From Frondihabitans peucedani (GTDB lineage: Bacteria > Actinomycetota > Actinomycetes > Actinomycetales > Microbacteriaceae), in assembly GCF_039537585.1 (NCBI RefSeq), contig NZ_BAABAU010000001.1:620001-684000 (forward strand): a stretch of 64,000 bases of DNA, written 5' to 3'. Below, one piece after another: positions 18,575 to 26,865 of this stretch (position 1 is the first letter of the stretch; each line of letters begins with the position of its first letter). The translations under genes were made by a program, and so were the position numbers. A model generated the notes under the pieces. The model searched no databases. It was not told the DNA's origin and saw only the letters and a program-made list of their open reading frames with translations.

Positions 18575-18580
18575 AGACTA
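18575..18580 (-). promoter_or_regulatory. -10 box of the cyd operon, leaderless type
   Basis: TAGTCT ends seven bases before the cydA GTG. No good -35 was seen. A CGGCC-TGATT-GGCCG inverted repeat lies just upstream and could bind a regulator. A full Rex site (TGTGAA-N6-TTCACA) is absent; only one half resembles TGTGAAC. Confidence 0.45.
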
Positions 18581-18698
18581 GAACTGCACAAACGGCCAAT
18601 CAGGCCGCACGACCTGCCAAAACCCTGATGAAGGCAGGGATTGCTCGACACCGAGAGAGTGCCCGCGCAGGATCGGCCGGGCCGCTCCCGACAGCGCG

Positions 18699-18740
18699 GA
18701 GGGCGGCCGCCCGGGAGCCTCTGCCCGGGCGACCGCCCTC
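18699..18740 (-). terminator. Hairpin terminator of the osmoprotectant operon
   Basis: A 17-bp stem with one mismatch (GAGGGCGGCCGCCCGGG) closes over an eight-base loop, 20 bases beyond the binding-protein stop. Copies of GCAGGATC flank it in opposite orientations at 18667 and 18743. Confidence 0.7.
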
Positions 18741-18760
18741 GCGATCCTGCTGACCCGGCG

Positions 18761-19687
18761 CTACTTGACCAGGCCGGCGTCCTTCAGGAACGCCTTGGCG
18801 ATGACCGCGGCCGACGACTTGTCGTCGACGCTCTTGGTGTTGAGGTCGATGAGCTCCGACTGGGTGAGCTTCGCGTTGACGTCCTCGATGATGCCGGCGG
18901 CCTTCGAGTCGACCTTCTTGTCGACCACGGGGATGATCTGCTGCGGCAGGATCATGTTCTCGGGGTCCTTCAGGCTGACGAAGTCGTTGGCCTTGATGGC
19001 GGGGCTGGCCGAGTAGATGTCGGCGAGCTGCACCTGACCGTTCTTCAGCGCGGCGACGGTATTGGCCCCGCCGGAGTCGCTGATGGTCTTGAGGGTCGCG
19101 GTGGCGCCGTACACGCTCTTGAGGCCCGTGATGCCGTACGGGCGGGTCTGGAACTCGGCGTTCGCGCCGACGACCAGGCTGCCCTTGTAGTCCTTGAGGT
19201 CGGCGAGGCTCGTGACGCTGTTCTTGTCGGAGAACTCCTTCGTGACCGTGTAGGTGTCCTGGTCGGTCGCCTCGGCGGCCTTGAGGGTCCGGAGACCCGA
19301 CGGCAGGGCGTCCGGTAGGGCGGACTCGATGTCCGACTCCGACTTCGCGGTCGTCTTGGCGTCGTAGTACTGCAGGAGGCTTCCCGAGTAGTCGGGGATC
19401 ACGTCGATCGTCCCCTTCTCGAGCTCGGGGAGGTAGACGCTGCGCTGACCGATGTTGAACTGGCGGTCGACCTTGAACCCGGCGTTCTCGAGAGCCTGCG
19501 CGTAGGCCTCCGCGACGATCTCGTTCGAGTAGTACTGCTGCGAGCCGATGACGATCGTGTCGCCGGCCGCCTTCTTCGTGGAGCCCGACTGGAGCGGGTC
19601 GCTGGAGGAGCACCCTGCCAGGGCGACCATAGCCCCGATCGCGACTGCGCCTACGAGGGCGAGCCGGCCTTTCTTCGCTGTGAACAT
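18761..19687 (-). CDS. Osmoprotectant ABC transporter substrate-binding lipoprotein
   Basis: Extracytoplasmic binding protein of the OpuCC/ProX class (glycine betaine, choline, carnitine or ergothioneine-like ligands). In its 308 residues a lipoprotein signal ends in the lipobox LAGC. It then has IVIGSQQYYSNEIVAEAYAQAL, DVIPDYSGSLLQYY and the C-terminal LTQSELIDLN motif common to this family. The start overlaps the upstream permease stop by one base (TGATG). The ligand is not determined by sequence. Confidence 0.88.
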   Translation of the reverse strand: MFTAKKGRLALVGAVAIGAMVALAGCSSSDPLQSGSTKKAAGDTIVIGSQQYYSNEIVAEAYAQALENAGFKVDRQFNIGQRSVYLPELEKGTIDVIPDYSGSLLQYYDAKTTAKSESDIESALPDALPSGLRTLKAAEATDQDTYTVTKEFSDKNSVTSLADLKDYKGSLVVGANAEFQTRPYGITGLKSVYGATATLKTISDSGGANTVAALKNGQVQLADIYSASPAIKANDFVSLKDPENMILPQQIIPVVDKKVDSKAAGIIEDVNAKLTQSELIDLNTKSVDDKSSAAVIAKAFLKDAGLVK

Positions 19688-20436
19688 CACTTGCTTCCTT
19701 CCTGGAGTGGGGATCCCACCACCGAGCGGGTGCGGGTCGCTCCCGGTCGGTCGTTCTGAGGCCGCTGCCCGGCGCGGACGCCTGCGGGCACGACGAGGCG
19801 CTGGATGATCGAGTAGACGATCTCGAGCGCGATGGCGAGGGCGATCACGAGGATCGCGCCCACGAGGGTCGTCACGATGTCGTTGGTGCCGAGCCCCAGG
19901 AAGATGAAGATCCCGAGGCCGCCGGCGCCGACGTAGTTCGCCAGCGTCGCCGTGGCGACGATCTGGAGGGTCGCCGATCGTAGACCGCCGATGATGAGGG
20001 GAAGGCCGAGCGGCACCTCGACCTGCGTGAGGATCTGCCACTCGGTCATGCCCATGGCACGGGCGGCGTCGATCGTCTTGCGGTCGACGGACTCGAGCCC
20101 CGCGTACGCACCCGCCAGGATCGACGGGATCGCCAGGATGACGAAGGCGATCAGCGGGGCACGGAGGCCGATCCCGAGGAGCACGGCGAGCAGGGTGATG
20201 ACACCGAGCGTCGGCAGTGCTCGCGCGCCACCGGAGACGAGCACCGCCGCCGACCTGCCGCGACCCGTGTGCCCGATGGCGAAACCGACCGGGATGGCGA
20301 TCACCGCAGCGATCACGAGCGCCAGGAGCGTGTACCAGAGGTGCTCCACGAGCTTCTCGCCGATGGGGTTGGCCGCCGTCGCGCCCCAGTTGGCCGGGGT
20401 GAGGATGAACGAGAGTGCCTGCGCGAAGAAGTTCAT
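19687..20436 (-). CDS. Osmoprotectant ABC transporter permease (second)
   Basis: Inner-membrane permease of 249 residues with about five to six helices. The EAA-type loop DAARAMGMTEWQILTQVEVPLGLPLIIGG contacts the ATPase, and VATATLANYVGAGGLG is the usual downstream signature. It is the second of two permeases in the operon, overlapping the first by four bases (ATGA). Charged residues end the protein after the last helix. Confidence 0.9.
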   Translation of the reverse strand: MNFFAQALSFILTPANWGATAANPIGEKLVEHLWYTLLALVIAAVIAIPVGFAIGHTGRGRSAAVLVSGGARALPTLGVITLLAVLLGIGLRAPLIAFVILAIPSILAGAYAGLESVDRKTIDAARAMGMTEWQILTQVEVPLGLPLIIGGLRSATLQIVATATLANYVGAGGLGIFIFLGLGTNDIVTTLVGAILVIALAIALEIVYSIIQRLVVPAGVRAGQRPQNDRPGATRTRSVVGSPLQEGSK

Positions 20437-21113
20437 GCGGTCACCAGGGCCTTCCGTGCGGCTCGGCGGCTCGGGATCGCGGTGGCGCGGCTCCAGGGCA
20501 TGAGCGCTCGGCCGAGAAGGACGAGCAGAGCGTCGAGGACGAGGGCCATGACGACGACCAGCACGATCCCCGCGACGATCTCGGGGATGATGGCGCGCTG
20601 GAGCCCGTCGGTGAAGAGGAGGCCCAGACCGTTGACGCCGAGGACGCCGCCGACGGTGACCAGGCTGACCGTGCTGACGACCACGACGCGCATCCCGGCC
20701 AGCAGCACGGGCCCGGCAAGGGGGAACTCCACTCGCCAGAAGCGGCCCCAGGGGCTGAAGCCCACGGCCGTGGCCGACTGCGTCACGTCGGGCTCGACGG
20801 CCGCGAGTGCGTCCGCCGTCGAGCGGACCATCAGGGCCATCCCGTAGAGGGTCAGCCCGATGACGACGTTGATCGGACTCCGGAGACCCGTGCCGATGAC
20901 GAGTGGGAGGACGATGAGAAGAGGAAGCGAGGGGATCGCGTACAGGAGGCCGGCGATCGTCAGCAGGACGCCGCGGACCGGACGGAAGCGGTTCGCGACC
21001 CACCCCAGCGGCACGCTGAGGACGAACGACAGGATGATCGGCGGGATGCTCAGCTGGAGGTGCGCCAGAGCCGAGTCGGCGACGAACGAGGCGTTCTCGA
21101 CGACCCAGTTCAC
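20433..21113 (-). CDS. Osmoprotectant ABC transporter permease (first)
   Basis: Permease of 226 residues with the loop SATAVGFSPWGRFWRVEFPLAGPVLLAG and VSTVSLVTVGGVLGVNGLG. The pair of short permeases with an ATPase and a lipoprotein is the OpuC/OsmU arrangement. The start overlaps the end of the ATPase gene by four bases. Confidence 0.9.
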   Translation of the reverse strand: MNWVVENASFVADSALAHLQLSIPPIILSFVLSVPLGWVANRFRPVRGVLLTIAGLLYAIPSLPLLIVLPLVIGTGLRSPINVVIGLTLYGMALMVRSTADALAAVEPDVTQSATAVGFSPWGRFWRVEFPLAGPVLLAGMRVVVVSTVSLVTVGGVLGVNGLGLLFTDGLQRAIIPEIVAGIVLVVVMALVLDALLVLLGRALMPWSRATAIPSRRAARKALVTA

Positions 21114-21973
21114 GCGCGGCCCCGGGAGCCGGACAGGCGGTCCGCGCGATCGGCGCGGCTCTCGCTGCTCAGGGTGCCAGCGGGCCGACCGTCGTCGTCG
21201 ACCAGGATCGACCCGGTCGGCGTCTCCTCGAGGTGCAGCGACCGCTTGCCGCGGTTCGCACCGATGAAGTCTGCCACGAAGTCGTCGGCCGGGTTCGACA
21301 GGATCTCGGACGGGGTGCCGAGCTGCGCGATGTGGCCGCCCTTCTTCAGGATGACGACCTGGTGCCCGAGGTAGAACGCCTCGTCGATGTCGTGCGTCAC
21401 GAAGACGACGGTCTTGTCGAGGTCGCGCTGCAGGCGGATCAGCTCCTCCTGGAGGTCGGAGCGCACGAGCGGATCGACGGCGCCGAAGGGCTCGTCCATG
21501 AGCAGGATGTTCGGGTCGACGGCGAGACCGCGCGCGACCCCGACGCGCTGCTGCTGGCCCCCCGAGAGCTGGCTCGGGTACCGGTCGGCGAAGGCGCGAT
21601 CGAGTCCGACCGTGTCCATCAGAGTCAGCGCCTGCTCGCGGGCGTCCTTCTTCTTGACGCCCTTGAGGACCGGGACGGTCGCGATGTTGTCGACGACCTT
21701 GCGGTGCGGCAGCAGGCCGGAGTTCTGCATCACGTAGCCGATGCTGCGGCGGAGGCCGACCGGCTCGAGGCCGCCGATGTCGTCGCCGTCGATCGTGATC
21801 GAGCCGGATGTCGGGTCGACCATCCGGTTGATCATGCGCAGGATCGTGGTCTTGCCGCAGCCGCTCGACCCGACGAAGACGGTGGTCTTCCGGGACGGGA
21901 TCACGAGACTGAAGTCCTCGACGGCCCGCGTGCCGTCGGGATACTGTTTGGTCACCGAGCTGAACTCGATCAT
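21110..21973 (-). CDS. Osmoprotectant ABC transporter ATP-binding protein
   Basis: Cytosolic ATPase of 287 residues that drives the importer. Walker A FVGSSGCGKTTIL, Q-loop IGYVMQNSGLLPH, signature QLSGGQQQRVGVARGLA, Walker B ILLMDEPFGAVD and the H-loop VFVTHDIDEA are all present. The C-terminal tail is short and lacks paired CBS domains, so osmosensing by that route is unlikely. The ATG is preferred to an in-frame upstream start at 22000 because it begins the family motif MIEFSSVTKQYPDG. First gene of the operon. Confidence 0.93.
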   Translation of the reverse strand: MIEFSSVTKQYPDGTRAVEDFSLVIPSRKTTVFVGSSGCGKTTILRMINRMVDPTSGSITIDGDDIGGLEPVGLRRSIGYVMQNSGLLPHRKVVDNIATVPVLKGVKKKDAREQALTLMDTVGLDRAFADRYPSQLSGGQQQRVGVARGLAVDPNILLMDEPFGAVDPLVRSDLQEELIRLQRDLDKTVVFVTHDIDEAFYLGHQVVILKKGGHIAQLGTPSEILSNPADDFVADFIGANRGKRSLHLEETPTGSILVDDDGRPAGTLSSESRADRADRLSGSRGRA

Positions 21974-21996
21974 TGGTGGCTCATTCCTCGTGGGCA

Positions 21997-22039
21997 ACAC
22001 GAATCGACACTTGCCAGGGCGTCAACTGAACCACAGTTC
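21997..22039 (-). promoter_or_regulatory. Possible promoter of the osmoprotectant operon
   Basis: TTGACG (minus strand, 22025-22020) resembles a -35 box, but the expected -10 position reads only TCGTGT. Beside it is the small palindrome GAAC-CACA-GTTC (22028-22039), a possible operator for the adjacent TetR protein. Both calls are weak. Confidence 0.3.
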
Positions 22040-22100
22040 GTTCTCCGGCGTCATCAGGACGCCACAGAGCGTCACGAAATCGAGAGAGACGGCGACCCGA

Positions 22101-22760
22101 TCAGGCTCGGGAGGCAGCGACCCGGTCGAGGTAACCCGTCACCACGGAGCGGCATTCCTCGATGAAACGCGGGTCGCCCTCGGGGTCGCGGGCGAAGGCC
22201 CGCGCGACCAGGGCGTTGCCGGCCTCGGTCGCGACGTCGATCGCGAAGGCGAGCTCGTCGGTGGCCTCGAGGCCGAAGCGCTCGACGAGGACCGCCGTGT
22301 AGAGCTCGGCGAGCGTACGGCGAGGTTCGACGTCGTCGCTCGGAGTCGAGCGGTCGGACGTGTCGACGTCGCCGAACCGGATGGCCCGGAAGCCGGGCTC
22401 GGCCCGGTACATGGCGACCTGCGTGTCGATCGCTATGTCGACCGTGTCGTGCCAGTCGGTGATGCCGGCCTCGACGACGGCCGCGTCGACACGCTCGGCG
22501 AGACGCCGGATGCACCGGAGGGCGAGGGCCTCGACGACGGCGATGCGGTCGGGGAAGTACCGGTAGACCGTGCCGATCGACGCACCGGCGCGTTCGGCCA
22601 CCATCGCGGTGGTCAGCCGCTCGAAGCCGATCTCGTCGATGATCGCCGCGGCAGCGTCGAGGAGACCGGTGAGCCGCGCGGAGCTCCGAGCCTGGACAGG
22701 CTCGTTCCGCAGCAGTGACGATCCCCCGGGCAGTGCCTCATTGACCTCGGTGACGAGCAA
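22101..22760 (-). CDS. TetR/AcrR family transcriptional regulator
   Basis: DNA-binding repressor of 219 residues. The N-terminal HTH is GLLDAAAAIIDEIGFERLTTAMVAERAGASIGTVYRYFPDRIAVVEAL, and a helical ligand-binding domain follows. A TTG start is chosen because GAAGGAG precedes it at proper spacing; an in-frame ATG at 22793 lacks one. It lies just upstream of the osmoprotectant operon on the same strand and diverges from the SRAP gene, so it may regulate either. The ligand is unknown. Confidence 0.85.
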   Translation of the reverse strand: MLVTEVNEALPGGSSLLRNEPVQARSSARLTGLLDAAAAIIDEIGFERLTTAMVAERAGASIGTVYRYFPDRIAVVEALALRCIRRLAERVDAAVVEAGITDWHDTVDIAIDTQVAMYRAEPGFRAIRFGDVDTSDRSTPSDDVEPRRTLAELYTAVLVERFGLEATDELAFAIDVATEAGNALVARAFARDPEGDPRFIEECRSVVTGYLDRVAASRA

Positions 22761-22825
22761 CGGTTCTCCTTCAGACAAGCGATGCGCCACCACGGAATGT
22801 CGGACGGCCCTGATTGACTGGGGGC

Positions 22826-23518
22826 ATGTGCGGAAGATTCGTGATGTCGCGCGCCTCGAGCGACCTGGTGGCCCTCTTCGACGTGGATGTGACGGGAGAC
22901 ACTCTTCCAGAGCCTTCCTGGAATATCGCTCCGACTGCGCCGGTGAATCTGCTGGTCGATGCGGCGCCCCGCGGCGCCGACGCGGGCGGGCCGCCGGTGC
23001 GTCGCCTGGCGTCGGCCCGGTGGGGGCTGATCCCGGCGTGGGCCGACGATCCGCGCGTCGGGGCGAAGGCGTTCAACGCCCGGATCGAGACGGCCGCCGA
23101 GAAGCCGACCTTCCGCGACGCCGTCGTCTCGCGGCGCGCCGTCGTGCCGGCTTCCGGGTACTACGAGTGGCCCGTCGCGCCCGACGGCTCGAAGGCCCCC
23201 GTCCTCGTCCAGCTGCCCGACGACGAGCTGATGCTCTTCGCCGCGCTCTACGAGTGGTGGCGAGACCCGCGAGCCGCGGCCGACGATCCGGCGCGCTGGG
23301 TGCTGTCCACGAGCATCCTGACCAGGCCCTCCCACGCCGGGCTCGCCGAGGTGCACGAGCGCATGCCCGTCTTCGTCGGCGCCGAGCTGATGGACGACTG
23401 GCTCGACCCCGAGACGGAGGGCGACGACGACCTCCTCCAGGGCATCTCGGGCGAGTCGCTGCAGCACGCCGAGCGGGCGGTCTACCGTCCGGTCGTCGAG
23501 GTCGGCGTGCCAGACTAG
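22826..23518 (+). CDS. SRAP-domain protein (YedK/HMCES-like abasic-site sensor)
   Basis: Protein that forms a covalent thiazolidine bond between its Cys2 and abasic sites in single-stranded DNA. In 230 residues the family motifs are MCGRF at the start (Cys2 exposed once Met is removed), WNIAPTAPV, ARWGLIPAW, FNARIET, ASGYYEW and HERMPV. An ATG twelve bases upstream would bury the catalytic Cys, so the inner ATG is taken. Family knowledge supports DNA-damage tolerance; there is no SOS box here. Confidence 0.92.
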   Translation: MCGRFVMSRASSDLVALFDVDVTGDTLPEPSWNIAPTAPVNLLVDAAPRGADAGGPPVRRLASARWGLIPAWADDPRVGAKAFNARIETAAEKPTFRDAVVSRRAVVPASGYYEWPVAPDGSKAPVLVQLPDDELMLFAALYEWWRDPRAAADDPARWVLSTSILTRPSHAGLAEVHERMPVFVGAELMDDWLDPETEGDDDLLQGISGESLQHAERAVYRPVVEVGVPD

Positions 23519-23522
23519 GCCA

Positions 23523-24716
23523 ATGCCGGGCACCCGAGAGACGACCCCCGACGGCCAGCCGGAGTCCGAGCCCCGCTCGCCCGCCGCGACCGGCGGCAAC
23601 CTGCTGTCGAACACCGCGCTCGGCAAGACGCCTCTGGCCAACAGCGCCTTCGCGAACAGCGCCCTGGCCAACAGCGCTCTGGCGAGCAGCGCCATCGCGA
23701 ACGGCGTCGAGCCGATGCTCCACCGAGCCGCCCGCATGGAAGACGCCCTCCACGCCTTCCGCGAGCGCAACGCCCGTCGTCGCGGCCTGATCCCGACGGT
23801 GGTCCCCTACTCGGGCTACGGCGGGCCCGGCTTCATCCGGGTCCTCTGCCGGGTCCTCCTGACCAAAGACGGCGAGCGCCTCTCGACCGAGCACACGCAC
23901 GTGCGGGGGTGGCGGAGCTTCACGAGCGTGCCCATCGACCGGGTCGTGGTCGACGTCGTGGTCGGCGGCACGACGCATCACGCGACGGCCGACCGCGGCG
24001 GGGTGGTCGATGCGAGGCTCGACGTCGATCTGGAGCCGGGGTGGCACACGGTGATCCTGCGCACGGAGGGGTCTCTCGAGGCGGAGGCCCGGATCTTCGT
24101 GATCGACCCGTCGGTGCGGTTCGGGATCATCTCGGACATCGACGACACGGTCATGGTGACGGCCCTCCCGCGGCCGTTCCTGGCGGCGTGGAACACGTTC
24201 GTGCTCGACGAGCACGCGAGGCGGCCGGTGCCGGGCATGGCGGTCCTGTACGAGCGGCTGCGCGCGACGCACGTGGGCTGCCCGGTGATCTACCTGTCGA
24301 CGGGTGCGTGGAACGTCGCCCCGACGCTGTCGCGGTTCTTGACGCGCAACTTCTACCCGCCCGGGCCGCTGCTGCTCACCGACTGGGGGCCGACGCGCGA
24401 TCGCTGGTTCCGGAGCGGGCGGGAGCACAAGGAGCAGTCCCTGGCCAGGATCGCGTCGGAGTTCCCCGGCATGAAGTGGCTGCTGGTGGGCGACGACGGG
24501 CAGCACGACGAGGAGCTCTACGGCGGCTTCCTCCGCAAGCACCCCGACAACGTCGAGGCGGTGGCGATCCGGCAGCTGTCGTCGAGCGAGGCGGTGTTCG
24601 CGGGCGGGCGGTCGCGGGGCGAGGAGCACGAGCGGACGACGAAGGTGCCGTGGCTGTACGCGCCCGACGGGTCGGGGCTCTGGGATCAGCTCGTCGCGAA
24701 GGGTGTCGCGGAGTAG
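23523..24716 (+). CDS. App1-family phosphatase-domain protein (DUF2183)
   Basis: HAD-like protein of 397 residues related to yeast App1 phosphatidate phosphatase. The catalytic motif DIDDTV is near residues 204-209, followed by YLSTGAWN and the acidic motif LLVGDDGQHDEELY. Before the usual fold, residues about 27-60 hold five-residue repeats of the type ANSAL, encoded by 15-bp tandem repeats. It starts four bases after the SRAP stop, so the two are probably cotranscribed. The bacterial substrate is unknown. Confidence 0.85.
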   Translation: MPGTRETTPDGQPESEPRSPAATGGNLLSNTALGKTPLANSAFANSALANSALASSAIANGVEPMLHRAARMEDALHAFRERNARRRGLIPTVVPYSGYGGPGFIRVLCRVLLTKDGERLSTEHTHVRGWRSFTSVPIDRVVVDVVVGGTTHHATADRGGVVDARLDVDLEPGWHTVILRTEGSLEAEARIFVIDPSVRFGIISDIDDTVMVTALPRPFLAAWNTFVLDEHARRPVPGMAVLYERLRATHVGCPVIYLSTGAWNVAPTLSRFLTRNFYPPGPLLLTDWGPTRDRWFRSGREHKEQSLARIASEFPGMKWLLVGDDGQHDEELYGGFLRKHPDNVEAVAIRQLSSSEAVFAGGRSRGEEHERTTKVPWLYAPDGSGLWDQLVAKGVAE

Positions 24717-24721
24717 GTGCT

Positions 24722-24751
24722 GGCTAAAAGTCGTAATTCCGACTATTAGGC
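24722..24751. promoter_or_regulatory. Palindromic operator candidate for HipB
   Basis: The arms GGCTAAAAGTCG and CGACTATTAGGC are complementary except at two positions, around a TAATTC spacer. This AT-rich block stands just upstream of the hipB -10 box, where autoregulating antitoxins bind. Confidence 0.55.
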
Positions 24752-24765
24752 GCGCTTCTGGGGTT

Positions 24766-24771
24766 TATAGT
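24766..24771 (+). promoter_or_regulatory. -10 box of hipBA, leaderless type
   Basis: TATAGT ends seven bases before the hipB ATG. No ribosome binding site is present, so transcription probably starts at the ATG. Confidence 0.6.
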
Positions 24772-24778
24772 TGAAATC

Positions 24779-25120
24779 ATGGCTATTAGCGAACAGCAAC
24801 CGTCGTCACGGGTTGCCGATGCGACGACCGACGAGTGGGAGCAGCGCGTGGGCGAGCAGGTGCGCGCCCTGCGCCTCGACCGCGGTCACGATCAGGCGAC
24901 GCTCGGCGGGCTCGCCGACGTCAGCGTGACCTCCATCAAGAACCTCGAGAACGGCCGGGGCTCGTCTCTCCGCACGATCGTCCGCGTGCTCCGGGCCCTC
25001 GACGCGACCGACTGGCTCGACACGCTGGCACCGACGCCGACCGTCAGCCCGATCGATCTCCTGCGAGGCGCCGAGGCCGTCCCGAGACGCCGGGTGTCGA
25101 GATCGCGGAGCGACGACTGA
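24779..25120 (+). CDS. hipB: HipB-like XRE-family antitoxin and repressor
   Basis: Helix-turn-helix protein of 113 residues. The XRE domain spans about 22-80 (VGEQVRALRLDRGHDQATLGGLADVSVTSIKNLENG). By family, HipB binds and silences the HipA kinase and represses its own operon. The stop overlaps the hipA start by one base (TGATG), so the two are translated together. The 62 bases upstream are AT-rich for this genome and carry the operator candidate and a leaderless-type -10. Confidence 0.85.
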   Translation: MAISEQQPSSRVADATTDEWEQRVGEQVRALRLDRGHDQATLGGLADVSVTSIKNLENGRGSSLRTIVRVLRALDATDWLDTLAPTPTVSPIDLLRGAEAVPRRRVSRSRSDD

Positions 25121-26406
25121 TGGCCTACACCCCGGTCGCCGCCGTCGAGGTCACCGCGTGGGGACTCCGCGTCGGAGCCGTGGCGCCCGACCCGCGGCTC
25201 GGCGCCTACGTCTTCGAGTACTACCCCGACTGGATCGCGCGCGGCATCGAGCTGGCGCCGCTCGAGATGCCGCTGTCGAGGCGCCGACACGTGTTCCCGT
25301 CGCTCCCCGAAGCGACCTTCCACCGGCTCCCGGCGATGCTCGCCGACGCCCTGCCCGACGACTTCGGCAACGCGATCATCGACGCCTGGCTCGCCAGGCA
25401 GGGCATCCGGCGCGGCGACGTCACGCCGCTCGACCGGCTCGCCTACATGTCGAACCGCGCGATGGGGGCGCTCGAGTTCCGGCCGTCGCGCGGACCCCGG
25501 CAGCGGGTGACGAGCGCGGTCGAGATGAGCGACCTCGTCGAGGGGGCGCGCAGCGTCCTCGACGAGCGCTTCGCCGGCGACCGCGAGACCGAGGCGGCGA
25601 TCCAGAGCCTCATCCAGGTCGGCACCTCGGCGGGCGGCGCCCGGGCGAAGGCCGTCATCGCCTGGAACCGCGACACCGGCGAGATCCGGTCGGGACAGCT
25701 GCCCGCGGCCGACGGCTTCGAGTTCTGGCTCCTGAAACTCGACGGGGTCGGCCGCGACGCCGAGCTCGGATCAGGAGGAGGGTACGGCCGGGTCGAGTAC
25801 GCCTACTCGCTGATGGCGAAGGCGGCGGGGATCGACATGACCGAGTGCCGGCTCCTCGAGGAGAACGGCCGCGCCCACTTCATGACCAGGCGGTACGACC
25901 GCGGCGGCCCCGAGGGCAAGGTGCACGCGCTCACCCTGTGCGGCCTCACCCAGCTCGACTTCCGGCAGCGGCAGACCCACGACTACAGCCAGTACTTCGA
26001 GGCGATCGACCGCCTGGGCCTCGGCGCCGACGCCCGCGAGCAGGCGTTCCGCCGCATGGTGTTCAACGTGCTGGCCGCCAACTGCGACGACCACTCCAAG
26101 AACGAGTCGTTCCTGCTCGCAGGCCCGTCCGCCCCCTGGGCCCTGGCACCCGCCTACGACATCACCTACGCGTACAACCCGGCGGGCCAGTGGACCTACC
26201 AGCACCTGATGAGTGTCGACGGCCGGTTCCGCGACATCGGGCGCGCCGACGTGATGGCCGTCGCCGACCGGCACCTGGTGCCGCGGGCGCGAGCGGTGGT
26301 CGACGAGGTCCGCGAGGCGGTCGCAGGATGGCGGGGCTTCGCCGACCAGGCGGGGATCGCCCGGACCGCGGCCGACGCGATGGCGGAGGCGATGCCGGGC
26401 TGGTGA
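25120..26406 (+). CDS. hipA: HipA-like serine/threonine kinase toxin
   Basis: Toxin of a type II toxin-antitoxin pair. The best-studied HipA phosphorylates glutamyl-tRNA synthetase and stops growth. In 428 residues the conserved GGARAKAVIAW segment appears near 185, the catalytic loop FNVLAANCDDHSKNESFLL near 308-326, and YDITYAYNP supplies the metal-binding DxT-type motif. Catalytic residues look intact, so the kinase may be active. The stop codon lies within the first copy of a perfect 28-bp duplication. Confidence 0.88.
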   Translation: MAYTPVAAVEVTAWGLRVGAVAPDPRLGAYVFEYYPDWIARGIELAPLEMPLSRRRHVFPSLPEATFHRLPAMLADALPDDFGNAIIDAWLARQGIRRGDVTPLDRLAYMSNRAMGALEFRPSRGPRQRVTSAVEMSDLVEGARSVLDERFAGDRETEAAIQSLIQVGTSAGGARAKAVIAWNRDTGEIRSGQLPAADGFEFWLLKLDGVGRDAELGSGGGYGRVEYAYSLMAKAAGIDMTECRLLEENGRAHFMTRRYDRGGPEGKVHALTLCGLTQLDFRQRQTHDYSQYFEAIDRLGLGADAREQAFRRMVFNVLAANCDDHSKNESFLLAGPSAPWALAPAYDITYAYNPAGQWTYQHLMSVDGRFRDIGRADVMAVADRHLVPRARAVVDEVREAVAGWRGFADQAGIARTAADAMAEAMPGW

Positions 26407-26452
26407 ATGTCGGGGGTGGCTCGTGGGCTGGTGAATGTCGGGGGTGGCTCGT
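26397..26452. repeat. Perfect 28-bp tandem duplication across the hipA stop
   Basis: Two identical adjacent 28-bp copies (beginning GGGCTGGTGAATGTCG). The first contains the last hipA codons and stop, and the second runs up to the -10 box of the next gene. The identity suggests a recent slippage event. Confidence 0.95.
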
Positions 26453-26473
26453 AGGATTCGAACACACGTTCGA
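26452..26473 (+). promoter_or_regulatory. SOS box with adjoining -10 box (DUF6504-like gene)
   Basis: TAGGAT (26452-26457) is followed directly by TCGAAC-ACAC-GTTCGA, a perfect match to the actinobacterial LexA operator. LexA bound here would cover the transcription start. The same 16 bases occur upstream of dnaE2. Confidence 0.85.
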
Positions 26474-26485
26474 ACGGGAGACGAG

Positions 26486-26812
26486 ATGCGCATCGACGAG
26501 GCAGTACCGGTCGAGACCACCGACGACGGGGCCCCGCTCCGCTTCACCTGGCGCCGGGTGGTCTACGGCGTCGTCAGCTCCCCCGAGCTGTGGATGACGA
26601 GGCAGGCCTGGTGGCGCTCGGCGACGAGGGCTCCCCGCGGCGAAGGGCAGCACCTGCTCGAGATGCCGGTCTGGCGGGTCGACGCCCTCCCCCTCACCGA
26701 CGGCGCGCACCGGGTCGACGGCACCTTCGACCTGGCCCGCGACCCGGTCAGCCACGAGTGGCTGCTCCTGGGTGTCTTCGACGACCAGATCGACCAGCAG
26801 CTGTTCGCCTGA
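26486..26812 (+). CDS. DUF6504-like small protein under LexA control
   Basis: Protein of 108 residues with no catalytic motif I recognise. The core is LRFTWRRVVYGVVSSPELWMTR..WW and a C-terminal WLLLGVFDDQID. In related actinobacteria, as I recall, such proteins sit next to imuB and dnaE2 of the mutagenic translesion system. The perfect SOS box upstream supports a DNA-damage role. GGGAG serves as ribosome binding site. Here imuA and imuB are not adjacent and dnaE2 is 4 kb away. The function is inferred. Confidence 0.7.
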   Translation: MRIDEAVPVETTDDGAPLRFTWRRVVYGVVSSPELWMTRQAWWRSATRAPRGEGQHLLEMPVWRVDALPLTDGAHRVDGTFDLARDPVSHEWLLLGVFDDQIDQQLFA

Positions 26813-26865
26813 GGCCCCCGGGCTCCCTCCCCGTGCCTCGTTCCTGCCTGCCTGCCTGCTGCCGC

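Noticed and set aside
18541-18600. Rex operator upstream of cydA
   Set aside because: Only one half-site (TGTGAAC) is present, overlapping the start codon. The matching second half is missing.
22760-22793. ATG 22793 as the TetR start
   Set aside because: It has no ribosome binding site. TTG 22760 follows GAAGGAG at good spacing.
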